This document shows positions 49,401-59,469 of a stretch of 64,000 nucleotides of DNA, in pieces. Both the position numbers and the translations under genes were made by a program. Under the pieces are notes generated by a model. It was not told where the DNA came from, did no database searches, and worked only from the letters and a program-made list of their open reading frames with translations. Each line of letters opens with the position of its first letter. Position 1 is the stretch's first letter. Source of the stretch: Emiliania huxleyi CCMP1516 (lineage: Eukaryota > Haptophyta > Isochrysidales > Noelaerhabdaceae); contig NW_005201551.1 of NCBI RefSeq assembly GCF_000372725.1, forward strand, positions 234,504 through 298,503, written 5' to 3'.

Positions 49401-50651
49401 CCGGTCTCGGGGCTGCGCGCAGAGCTGCTCGCGCTGCTTGGGCCGGAGGCGCCTAAAATCTCGGCTGATCTCGGCCAGTCTCTCGCTCCACTCGGCGCGT
49501 CTATCAGCTGCTGCTCGGCTAATCTCGACGACCCCGCCCCCTCCCCCCCCTCCCCCCCAAAAGGCTTTGGCGGCGGGCTGCAGCCGCTTGCCTGATGCTC
49601 GTTCGCTAACCGGCGCCGCAGCCGCCAGCAAGGCGAGATCGCACGAGATCGCACGAGATCGCACGAGATCGCACGAGATCACACGCGAGTGCACGAGATT
49701 GCACGAGATCGCACGAGATTGCACGAGGTGGCCCGACGCAGCCGAGACCATGCGATCGAGATTGGGCCTGGCTGCGACGATCGCCGCCCTCGAGACGGCG
49801 CTGTGGTGTGAACGGCGCCTCTTCACACCTCAGCTATGAATCAGGCGATGGCAGCGCTGGAGGCGGCGCTGGCCCTGCAGAGCGGGGGACCCCGCCCCCA
49901 CCCCCCCTCCCCCTCCTCCCTCTCCTCCTCCTCGTCCTCCTCCTCCTCTTCCGAGGCGGACGAGGAGGACCCCGGCACGCCTCCGCACCACTCCCGCCGC
50001 CCCCGCCACTACCCGACCACCGCCGCCGCCGCCGCCGCCGCCGCATCTCTCGGTGTCGTTGGCGGCGGCGGCGGCGCGGGCAGCGCAAAGAGCCTCCGCC
50101 CCCTCCGCCTCCCCCGCCGCCTCCCCCACCGCCTCCACGCCGCCTCCTCCTCCGCCGCCGCCTCTACCTCCGCCGCTTCCGCCACCGCCTCCTCCTCCGC
50201 CTCCCCCGCCTCCTCCGCCCCGCCATCAACGATCCGCTCCCCCCTCCGCCTCCTCTCCTCCCGCTCCCAGCACACTCCCCGCCCTCCTCCGCCGCCTCCT
50301 CCTCCTCCTCCTCCGCCTCCGCCTCCGCCGCCGCCGCCGCATCACCCTCCCCTTCCGCGTCCGCCGCCGCCGCCGCCGCCGCCGCCTCGCTTTGCCCTCC
50401 CCGCGGCCATCGCCCCAGCGGCAGCCGATGCGTCGGTGCCGCCAGGACGGAACAATAACCGTCCAAGTACTTCGCAGTTAGTTCATCAGCGCTCGTTGTT
50501 AATTAGGCGGGGCGGCGCAGCGGCCGGCTGTCTCGGGTTGCTCTGCTTGCGCGCGGCGCCGAGGCGTCCCACTTTGGAGGAGGGTCGGCAGACGAAGGGG
50601 AGGAGGAGAAGGAGGAGGAGGAGGAGACGGAAGGGCAGGGCACCTACCTGA
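46425..50651 (+). CDS. Trypsin-like (S1) serine protease, at least 10 exons
   Basis: Frame-consistent exons: 46732-46752 (tentative), 46892-47059, 47160-47363, 47628-47754, 48217-48234, 48373-48779, 48866-48962, 49099-49143, 49210-49316, 49395-49448, and a last exon from 49845. The triad is recognisable: ISTCAHVLDD (His, codon 47655), RNGLDLVLLEV (Asp, 48456) and LSGHSGGPLLN (Ser, 49140). LRLGDDLV|VLLGYS and TNTRGVFAGRL fit the C-terminal barrel. 47160-47363 encodes a (GGGK)n-type linker before the His exon, and the C-terminal tail is Ser/Pro/Asp-rich. A possible first exon at 46425 encodes a membrane segment (LATLALALSIACAGLLHFF), but its link to the rest is not resolved. The last exon may be spliced further. 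Related to HtrA/Deg-type or other S1 proteases. Confidence 0.75.
46782..46820 (+). other. 39-nt hairpin introner copy
   Basis: Starts GTGTGAACGGCGCC, continues TTCACACCGCC, ends CTGTGAGCAG, so GT-AG bounded. Followed by a decoy exon head GTGTGTACCGCG. Same length and core as 49806-49844. Confidence 0.75.
47762..47861 (+). repeat. Telomere-like repeats in a protease intron
   Basis: CCCGAA units grade into CCCTAA and CCCTACC units, ending CCCCCTAG. It lies at the start of the intron 47755-48216. Confidence 0.8.
47925..48167 (+). repeat. 51-bp tandem repeats, about five units, intronic
   Basis: Units contain CGACTCGGCTCGTACTCATC and GGCGCATCGATCACTCAC. All frames stay open and one reads RLGSYSSVSGASITHRS repeatedly, but exon 47628-47754 joins 48217-48234 in frame (DH|GVAIGL), which places the array inside an intron. 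The array is bordered by copies of the exon junction sequence. Confidence 0.75.
48235..48372 (+). repeat. Triple exon-head stutter in the protease gene
   Basis: GGTTCGCCCG(C/T)(T/C)G.GTGGCG occurs at 48234, 48303 and 48372. The first copy provides the GT donor. The second and third follow TTTAG and TTTTTTAG. Only the third continues into SPVEWRYVAVV. Confidence 0.88.
49806..49844 (+). other. 39-nt hairpin intron
   Basis: GTGTGAACGGCGCC, TTCACACCTC, ending ATGAATCAG. It separates sequence encoding IAALETAL from AMAALEAALAL, itself a diverged echo. Confidence 0.7.
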
Positions 50652-51217
50652 TCTGATCGCGGGCGACAGGTGAAGCGCTCGTAGAGCGACGCTGTCTGCT
50701 GTCCCATGCTATCCAGGGCTTATCGATGGCAAGGGAGAGCGAGAGCGAGAGGGCGGGCCGGGCGACCGCGCTCGCAATTCGTGTCGCATCGCGTGGCGGC
50801 ACGCGTATGTTTATTTTGCGACAACTTTCTTGGTAAAGAGAGCTGTGTCGTGCACAGTCCCTGCTGTTCCCGCCCTGTCGCAACCCGTCGGTACCCCATC
50901 CACTCTCTACATCCTGAGGGGCGACCGCCACACTGGGGCGTGTTTCTTACGCTCGAGTCTCGACTCACGAACCGCCCTCCCCCGCGGCCTCGGCGCCTCG
51001 ATGAAGGGGGCGCTAGCCTCCTTGGACTGCGTGTCCGACAGAACCCCCCACCCCCCCAAGCCCCATCCCCCATCCCGCCAAACCCGCGCGCGCCCCCACC
51101 GTCGCCTCTCGCTGTACGTCATGCTTCGCAGCCGCAAGGGCTGTTGCTCTCTGTCATACTCGTGCGGCCATCCCGCCGGGCCCCGCGCCCTCGCCGCCCG
51201 GCCGGGGCTGGAGAGGC
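50652..51217. other. No gene recognised
   Basis: Between the convergent protease (+) and LRR 4 (-) genes. 51055-51215 resembles the sequence after the stop of LRR genes 1 and 2 (CCCCACCGTCGC, CGCAGCCGCA.GG). Confidence 0.45.
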
Positions 51218-52641
51218 TCATTCGAGGTAGATACCGCGCTCCTCGCACACGGCCACCAGCTCAGGCTGCTTCTTGTTGTCCACCCAGAGCGTCTGCACGC
51301 GAGGGGATGTGCGATGAGCATTGGGTGGGGGAGGGGCGTGTGGCGAGGGGTGGCGTCTCGCGCCTTCAAGCTCGGGGCGGCCCCCTCCTTGAGGGCGGCG
51401 GCCAGCGCCTTGCAGCCCTCGTCGCCAAGCTTGTTTTCGCCGAGAGTGAGCTCCTCGAGCCGCGGCGCTGCCCCCTCCTTGCCGAGGGCGGCGGCAAGCG
51501 CCTTGCAGCCCTCGTCGCCAATCTGGTTGTCGTAGAGGTAGAGCTTCTCGAGCCGCGGCGCTGCCCCGCTCGCGAGGACCTCCGCCAGCTGCGCCGCCTC
51601 CGCGTCGCCCCAGCCGAGGTTGGCGTAGCTCAGCTTGGTCGCCTTGCCAAACTGCTCCTCGAAGGCGGCCTCGTACAGCTGCTTCACAAGCGGCTTGTCG
51701 TCCTTGCCGTTGGTGAAGCTCTTCGACTCCAGCTCCGCCGCGAACGCAGACGGCAGCAGCGGAGGGCGCCGGCCGCCGTCCTTTCTGCAGTCGTCGACGA
51801 GGCGGCCGCAGTCGTACTCCGTGCCGGCGCGCATCTTGCCGAGGTCGAGCGAGAGGAAGCCAGCCTTTGTCAGGCCCGCCCAGCTCTGCTCGGTGAAGCA
51901 CCAGCCACGGTCAAAGTACTTGGCCACGTTGGTGCCCTCGGCCTGCTCCTCCGCCTTGTGGCCGTCCGGGAAGGAGGTCAGCCGCAGCACGAAAGTGTAC
52001 TTGTGGGAGTAGAGCGTGCCGAGGCAGCCCAGCCCCTGCTTGAAGAGCGCGTTCTGCTCCTCGGTGCGCAGGACGCCGTTGGCGGGGTCGGGGTGCTGGT
52101 GCAGCGAGCCGAAGTCCCAAAACACGCCGAGCCGCGGGATGAGGGGTTTGCCGAGCGAGGGATGGTCGCTGAGCAGGGCCTTGAGCGCCCTTGCGACGCG
52201 GGAGAGGTTGGCTCCGCGCGGGTCGGGGTGGTCCTTGGTCAGCCACGGGTAGGAGAGCGCGGCGACGGGAAGGCTGCCATACTCGGTGGTCGCCTCGACG
52301 AGGTCGGCGAGGGAGAGGAAGGCCTCTTTGGGCAGCGCCTGGCGGTGGGCGAGGACGCCGCCCGCCTCGGCGTGGCGGATGATCCACTGCGCGTCGAGGA
52401 GGGCGGCGGCGCCGCTCGTGAGGACCGGCTCTAGGTCGCCGCCGCCCCACTTGCGCCACCCCTCCAGCATCGTCTCGCTCACGCCGAGATCGGTGGCAGA
52501 GGCCAGGGCGGTGGCCGGCTCCGCTTCGGCATTGGCTGGGATGGGTCCCTCTGCCCGCTCTTCCTGGAGTCCGCTGCTGATGGTACTAGCAAGACCGGCA
52601 AGGTCGTCGTATTCCTGCGGCCTGCTCGCATGGCAGCCCAT
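51218..52641 (-). CDS. LRR protein 4 (MGC-anchored, HET-like core), 2 exons
   Basis: Exons 51364-52641 and 51218-51292; 71-nt GC-AG intron. 450 aa. Start MGCHASRPQ, then an acidic/Ala linker with ATDLGVSE, and the core with ALSYPW, FWDFGSLHQ, YFDRGWCFTEQ. Two complete LRR units plus one completed by exon 2 (TLWVDNKKQPELVAV). An in-frame upstream Met (52662) would remove the Met-Gly-Cys terminus, so it is less likely. It lies far from the unit A/B duplication and is the most diverged in the linker. Confidence 0.87.
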
Positions 52642-52882
52642 TCCGCAACGCCGATGTAGCACTGGGAGGCGAGGGCGTTTCCGGCGTACAATGTAACGGC
52701 TTCACGACGCGCCTCGGTTTCTTATGTTTCGTGTGTCTTTCGTGCTTTTTTATATTACCCAAAAGCTAGGCCCACAACGCCCTCGTGCTTTTTTTCTTGG
52801 TGAGGACGCTGCAGAATTTCTTTTTCTTCATCACCTGCAGGCCGCGCCGCCGCCTGTCGCCGCTCGCCGCACTCCGCCACCG

Positions 52883-53487
52883 ATGGACGAGGACGACGAC
52901 TGCGACTGCAGCCCCGCCCGCGCCGACTGGACAAAGGGCGCCGCCGCTCTCGCCCTCGCCTCGGTCCTCCTCTTCGCCAGGCGTGCTGCAGCCCCGCCGC
53001 GCCCTCGCCGCCGCTGCCGCCTCCTCCTCCGCCTCGGCCGCTGCTGGACTCGTGCGCGGGCAAGCACACGCACCCATTCACCGCGCCGCCGCACTGATGG
53101 CCGGCACGCGGAAGACAGTCCCACCGGCTGCCGTTCCTCTGTGTTGACCCGCCGCTTCGTCGCCTGCTGCCCCTTTGCAGCTCGTGGGACGTGCTCGAGC
53201 CGACCGAGTGGGGCGTCGTCCAGAACGGCTTCACCGGGTGCGCCGGCTCCTCAGTAGCGACTCTCATTAGCCCGCGAATGCACTCGGCCGCACCTTGTGT
53301 CAGCAGCGATCCGCCGTGCTCTGCGGCCGGCGCTCCCCCAGAAGCTCACGGCAGCCAGTCAGTCACGTTGTGACATACCTCCTAGAGGACGGGGCGGCCG
53401 GAGCTTGGACGGGCACGGAGGACGGGAGGCACCTCCACGGAGGACGGGCACGCACACACACAACACACACACACACGCACACACACA

Positions 53488-53571
<84 letters not shown>

Positions 53572-56500
53572 CACACGCACGCGCGCGCGCACGCACTCAC
53601 GCACGCACGCGCGCGCGCACGCACTCACTCACTCACTCTCACGCTGCGCACGACTGGCTCGGGAGCCGGCACGAGGCACGCGGTGTGACGGGCCGCATCG
53701 CTGGGTCCCGGACTGCTGCACACAATAGTTCCGCTCACAAGGGAGATGTTGGGAGATGCGGGGAGATGTTGGGAGATGTGGGGAGATATGGGCCCCGGAC
53801 GATGGCACACACAAGAGCTCACAAGGGAGATGTGGGGAGATGTGGGGAGATGTGGGGAGACATGGGTCCCTGACTGCTGGACACAATCGCTCACAAGGGG
53901 CAGCTCGCGAGGTGGATGGACGGCGCTATAGCCAGGGCGCTACACAGAGGGCGAAGCTCGCGCGGGCGCCGCAGTCTTGCCTCGAGCCCCCCCCCTCCCC
54001 CCCCCCTTTTGGCCCCTGCAGGTACGTGGAGCTCGACCCGGAGCGCGTGTTTGAAGGCGGCCGCCTGATATGGGGAGATCTGGGGAGATCTGGGGAGATG
54101 GAGCTCGGCGGCCTCCGACCCCGCCACCTATTAGTCGTTAATTCTGAAGGTGGTCATTAGCTGATAAGCCACCTCCGCCGCCCCCTCCCTCTCCAGCCTT
54201 CAGCCCGCCCCTGCGCCGCCGCCGCCCATCCCTCCGCCGCCGCCGCCCGCCCCTCCGCCGCCGCCTCTCTCTCGCCGCCTCCTGCCTCCCCACCACTCCC
54301 CTCCCGCATCTAGAGAGTGCTGCGCAGCGCCGAGGTCTCATTCACTTCTGCCCGCTCGCGAGGTCTCGAACACACTTCTCTAGCACGTATATGACGCGCC
54401 TCAGCATGAGTTCTTTCTTTCGTTTGATCAACCGCTTGGACGGTGCCATGACTAGAGCCGATCGAGCTGACGAGTGTTTGGGGAGATGATGGGGAGATAT
54501 GGGGAGATATGGGCGCAGCTGCGACCGAATGACGAGCGCTATCGACGGAGAGTTGGGCGCCATCAGTTCAGGCGCGGGTTCAACTACTTCCACCACGCAA
54601 ATNNNNNNNNNNNNNNNNNNNNNNNNNNNNNNNNNNNNNNNNNNNNNNNNNNNNNNNNNNNNNNNNNNNNNNNNNNNNNNNNNNNNNNNNNNNNNNNNNN
54701 NNATATGGGGAGATGTGGGGAGATATGGGGAGATCCAGCTGACGAGCGTTTGGTTGGAGTCAGGCGGGCGGCACTTCATCTGGCTGCGCCACTCCTTCAT
54801 CAAGTTCCCGCGCCGGCACGTCAAACTCGAGATCTCCCCCATATCTCCCCATGTCTCCCCATATCTCCCCATATCTCCCGCACCGGCACGTCAAACTCGA
54901 GATCTGCTCTCCGGCCTGATAAAAACAGGGGAGTGAGATTGTCGTCGCCCCGATGATTCTCAGGCTCGCCAACCTCGAGTTCACTGTGTCAACGCGGAAT
55001 TAATTTTAATTAGCTTAGCTCGTGAATCTCAGGCTCGTCAACCTCGAGTTCACTGTGTCAACGCGTAATTAGTTTTAATTCGTTTAGCTCGTGAATCTCA
55101 GGCTCGTCAACCTCGAGTTCACTGTGTCAACGCGTAATTAATTTTAATTAGTTTAGCTCGTGAATCTCAGGCTCGTCAACCTCGAGTTCTCCTTTTTTAA
55201 CGACGAGCCGATGAGTAAACTATTGAATTCACGGGCCTCAGGCTCGTCAACCTCGAGTTCTCCGATTTTGGGCGCGGCGAGTCGGACCAGGCCGCCGCCG
55301 CCGCCCTCGCCTCCGCCTCCCTCGCCACCGCCCCCTTCCCCGCCTCCGCCCTCGCCTCCGCCTCCTTCGCCTCCTCCTCCCTCGCCTCCTCCTCCCTCGC
55401 CGCCTCCGCCTTCGCCTCCTCCCTCGCCGCCGCCCCAGCCAGCCTTTCAACTCGTACAGACCAGGCGGGAGGCTCTCATCGCCCTGTTACCATTCTTACT
55501 TACTCTCGTGAGGCTGTGAAAGCACGCCCAACCTAGCGCACTTGCACCCGAAGGCAAGTGCGTCTGTTCACAGCTCACGAGAGTAATGCTTACTAGGCTC
55601 CCATCTCGGCGCGCACCGGCCCCGACCCCGACGACAAGGAGTCGGGCGGCCAGCCGATCCGGCGCTCGAGACTAGCCGAGATCCGCCGAGATCCGCCGAG
55701 GGTAGCCGAGGGTAGCCGAGGGTAGCCGAGGGTCGCCGAGAGGTTCGTCGAGATTTGTCGAGATTGGGCGGCTGCCAGTTCGCGCAAGCTCAAAACGACA
55801 GCCAGCTCATACTTACCCTGCCCACTCTTCTCTTTGCACCCAATGCCACGGAGGGGCCGCCAGCTTGCTGACAAGGGAGATGCGGGGAGATGTGGGGAGA
55901 TATGGGGAGATATGGGCCCCGGACGATGGCACACACAAGAGCTCACCAGGGAGATGTGGGGAGATAGGGGAGATATAGATCCCGGACTGCTGGACACAAT
56001 AGCTCACGAGGTTAGCTGATTCTCACCCAGGCTCTGCGTCGCCTTCCAGTACCAGATTGCGAGGCGCGACGTGCCTCGGATCTACCAGACGTTTGGCGCG
56101 CCGCACGCGGCTGTCGCACGAGGCTGCCCCGCTGTGAACGGCGTTTCTTCACGGGTGGACGGTGCCGAAACAGGCGCGTTGCATGAGGCTTCGTACCTGC
56201 GCTTCGCCCAGCAGGCCGTTGCGCCGAGCAGCTTGCGGGCGCGCCTCTGAGCGTGCATCGAGAGCGGGCAGTTTTTTCTGTGTTTCAGGCCATCACAAAC
56301 GAGGCGCAGATGTTCACTCCGCGCGCGTTTTGGACGGACCGCAAGAAGGTGGAGGGGCAGCTGCTGGGCAAGGTGGCATGTCGCCGAGACGCCGCCAGAG
56401 ATGCCGCCGAGAGCGGGAGGAGGGCAGCCGTGCGCATCGGAGTGGGCGAGGAGACGCCGCCGAGCCGGCGGCTCGGCAGCTTCCTTTTCTGCAGCCAAGT

Positions 56501-57462
56501 GGAGCCGTCGTCTCGGTGGGGCGGCCTTTGACCCTCACTGCCGAGGTGCTTCCAGTTTGCCATGGAAGGAAGCTGTCGCTTCTCTCGCTGCGCCCCCGCG
56601 GTGGTCCACGACTCACCAGACAAAAAGACCCCCGAGAGGCGTGGCAGTGTTTCGCCGGCCTGATCGGCCCTCTTTCCGCCTCTTTCCGGCAGGTCAACGA
56701 GACGCTGTACCGCCAAGGCTACGCCACTGTCCACGACCTGCAGCTGCTGCGCGTCGACTTCAACTCAAACTACGAGGAGAGCCCGCTGCAGCGGAGGGCT
56801 GCAAGGCAGCGCTGTGTGCAAGAGGAAATCACACAGCTGCGTGGTGTGAACAGGACACCATCACCAACATCCAGCTGCAGGAGCAGCTCAAGGTGCTCGA
56901 GAGGGGCGATGCCGGAGGCGGACTTCGCCGCCCGCTCCGTCTTCATTCACAGCCTCCGTTCACAGGTGACCAAGACGTACCAGCTCGAAGTGACGCGGGT
57001 GAGCAAAGAGGTCGACATCCTGTCGGCAGAGGCGGAGGCGGCCATCGCGCGCATCAACGCGCAGGCGCAGCGCGAGGCGAGCGTCACGATCAACCAGGCG
57101 AGCGCTTAATTATTAATTAGCTGTTAATTATTAATTAAGGCGTCACGATCAACCAGGCGAGCCCAATTAATGGTTCATTGAGCGAGCCTAAGTAATTAAA
57201 GCGTCACGATCAACCAGGCGAGCGCGGCGGCGATTCAGATGGAGCAAGGCGCAAAGGCGACATGGTGCGCCGCCCGGGCTTGTGAGTACGCGGCGCTGCG
57301 ACGACGGCGCGGTCACAGCGCGCCGTCGCGAGCAGGTATGCCAAGCTCAAGGCGACGCTCGGCTGGAGCAACGACGACTTTTTGCGCTACGTCAAGATCA
57401 AGTCGCTCAACGCGCAGCCGGGCGGTTCAGTGGTCATCGGCGTGGACGCTGTCGGGGGGTGA
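52883..57462 (+). CDS. SPFH/band-7 membrane protein, 14 exons, complete
   Basis: Exons 52883-52980, 53181-53237, 54022-54056, 54764-54815, 55242-55290, 55597-55661, 56031-56109, 56188-56214, 56289-56372, 56693-56797, 56854-56892, 56966-57097, 57218-57264, 57336-57462 join in frame into 331 codons plus stop. A short acidic N-terminus is followed by one membrane segment (KGAAALALASVLLFA). The SPFH core includes WGVVQNGFTGYVEL, GGRHFIWLRHSFIKFPRR, LCVAFQYQIARRDVPRIYQ, FTPRAFWTDRKKVEGQLL and VHDLQLLRVDF; then an Ala/Glu coiled coil (EVDILSAEAEAAIARINAQA) and a C-terminus ending VVIGVDAVGG. SPFH proteins scaffold membrane microdomains; its client is unknown. Nine of 13 introns begin GC. The exon 10/11 junction is the least certain. 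The scaffold gap lies in intron 3. Confidence 0.87.
53452..53640 (+). repeat. (GCAC)n/(CA)n microsatellite in SPFH intron 2
   Basis: CACACACA passing into GCACGCAC and GCGCGCAC runs. It is followed at 53740-53870 by GGGAGATGTG 10-bp repeats. Confidence 0.9.
54603..54702. other. Assembly gap (100 N)
   Basis: Exactly 100 N, the usual placeholder for an unsized gap. It lies within SPFH intron 3 in a field of GGGAGATATG repeats, which probably stopped assembly. Confidence 0.98.
54816..55241 (+). repeat. Stutter array in SPFH intron 4
   Basis: The exon head GCTCGTCAACCTCGAGTTC recurs after TCTCAG at about 54963, 55030, 55100 and 55170 before the real site at 55242. Bodies hold ACTGTGTCAACGCG and TTAATTTTAATTAG. 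A GCACCGGCACGTCAAACTCG copy at ~54889 repeats the exon 4 tail and donor. Confidence 0.88.
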
Positions 57463-57686
57463 GCCTCTCGCGGGGAGGTCACGAGGTTCGAGGACCGAGC
57501 GACCGCGCGCGCACCCCCCCCCCTCGCCTACTGACTGAGTACTGTCCTCTCATCCACGGAACTACAGAGGACAGTACTCAATCTAGCGCGGGAGAGCTTC
57601 CTGCTGTTTTATGCTATATGCACATGTGTACCGTGTACGCGGCTACGCGCTCGCGAGTAGCCGATACATCAGTACTCAACCCCGCT
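57463..57686. other. Intergenic, with a 14-bp perfect inverted repeat
   Basis: GAGTACTGTCCTCT and AGAGGACAGTACTC enclose 15 bases at about 57537-57579. This could be a terminator-like hairpin after the SPFH stop. No exon for the missing CFAP144 N-terminus recognised. Confidence 0.55.
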
Positions 57687-58271
57687 CTGGCTAGTTCCAT
57701 TTCACTCTGACACGCTAATCTTGAAAACGTCCAACGGAGCTCCGTGTTGCTCCCAGCGCCCTCCCCCGCGCTTCCTGCGGCCATGGCCGATGATACTAGT
57801 ATGAGAGGTCATCTGGCTACCGCGAGCGCGACTCAACTCGCCGACGTCGTCCGATGATTGTGCCTCAAAGTCAGCCTCCGGAGGCTATCGTGGGGTCGAG
57901 CCGGCAGTAGCCGTGACATGTGGTTCCACCACCCCTCGTATGCTTTGCCTCTGACCGCCACCGTTCCCAGGCTGCCAAATGGGATGGAAAGGAAGGCTCG
58001 GCGAGCGTATAGAAGCGTGCTCGACCTCGTCGTGGCAACCTGCACGGCAGCGCTGGTAGGCGCGATGAGCGTCGTGCCACCTGACCCGAGACGGGTCGCA
58101 GGCGTCGTACCGAGCGTGTCGAGACCGTGTCCTGATGTGATCTGCACGGGTGAGTCACGTCGGCGTCAAAGGAGCGACGTGCGACCTGTCAGAGCTTGAT
58201 CTCCGATCTCAGCGGCGTCGAGTCGTCTCCGGCGCGCGACAAAGGTACATCCCCAGGACGCGCAGAGGCAG
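57687..58271 (+). repeat. 585-bp dispersed repeat 'R3', copy 2
   Basis: Near-identical to 18578-19164. It ends GAGGCAG exactly where the exon at 58272 begins, so the repeat supplies that exon's 3' splice site. Confidence 0.8.
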
Positions 58272-58772
58272 GTGCGACCCAGGTCAAAGTATGCGGCGCC
58301 GCAGTCCTCGGCGCAAGAAGTGGGCTGGTGCGCCGGAGCAGCTCTTGGTGGCTGCCAGTGGTTCGGCCCGCTTGCGTTGAGACGTAGCTGTGAACAGGTA
58401 TATCGAGCCTCTCGTGCCGCCCAACCCGCGCTTCAACCACAAGCTTGTGCTCGGTGGAATATAGTAGCTACCAGCCGGAGATCAGCCGTCAGCATGACCC
58501 GAGATTTGCCGAGAGCAGCCAAAAACAATGGCGTGCCGACGGCACGCCCTGCCAAGCCACCGTCAATGTGACGGCGTCGCTCACACTGCTTTTGTAGGCG
58601 ACGCGACGAAATTCGCCGAGAACTACTCGTTAAAGAGCGCCGGTGAAAGAACGCTTGCGTCGGGTCCTGGTTGCGAGAGTCGCGCGATCCCGTTGTGTCA
58701 CTCCGCCTGCTATGGTGCCTGTCAGGCGAGCACATGTTCCACGGGAAGTCTGGCAAGTACTTGCGGTTCTGA
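58272..58772 (+). CDS. CFAP144/FAM183-like ciliary protein, C-terminal exons only
   Basis: Exons 58272-58327, 58398-58453, 58598-58642 and 58726-58772 keep frame and give RSKYAAPQSSAQEVGW, YIEPLVPPNPRFNHKLVLG, DATKFAENYSLKSAG and EHMFHGKSGKYLRF-stop. The pattern KY..PQ...QE(I/V)GW..EPL...RFNH recalls the C-terminal half of CFAP144 (FAM183), a microtubule inner protein of motile cilia, which would fit a flagellated haptophyte stage. The N-terminal half is absent; repeat R3 lies directly upstream. Either earlier exons are too diverged to see or R3 replaced them. Intron donors are GT here, and exon heads are weakly echoed. Confidence 0.6.
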
Positions 58773-59393
58773 GGTCGAAACGGCGGGTCGGACAGGGAGG
58801 CCGGCCGCGGCCGGGCGCCGCCGGGCCAGCAGTCCGTGATGGAGGACGCCCGCCGTGGAGCGTGGTGGAGGGGATTGTTCGAGTTAATCGAGAGTCCTTA
58901 GGCGACCCGGTTTCTTTTTTTGAGCGGAGCTCCGTGGCGCTGGCGTACGGCTTTACGTAAGAGCGTGGGTCGTGTATATCGTTAATGAACATGCACCCTC
59001 CCGCGCCCTCCCTCTCGGATCGAAACGACAAAGCAAGAAGCAACGCACGCGAGAAAGCGCAAAGCCAAACGGGCAACAAACCACCCGCACCGCCTCCCCA
59101 GAAAACACGCGCCTTCCCACGAAAACACTCGCTTGCGCCACCTGCCTCTATCCGGTATTGCTGCGCGTCGTGCCGCGAGAAGAGGAAGGCTTCGGAAGGT
59201 TTCAGAAGGTTGGCCGGCCCACGCTCCTCGGTGGCGCCGCGGCGGCCGCCTAAGGAAGGTACGGCAGACTTCTCCACACACACACACAAGGGAGGTGGGG
59301 CAAGGGCCAGGGCGACCGTGTGTGCGTGTGTGTGTGCGTGCGTGCGTGCGTGCGTGTGTGTGTGTGTGTGTGTGTGCGTGCGTGCGTGCGTCC

Positions 59394-59456
<63 letters not shown>

Positions 59457-59469
59457 AAAGCAAGAGAAG
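58773..59469. other. No gene; R2 fragment and (TG)n
   Basis: 59250-59320 matches R2 (ACTTCTCCACACACAC, GGTGGGGCAAGGG). 59320-59452 is a TG/TGCG microsatellite. The rest shows no gene on either strand. Confidence 0.45.
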
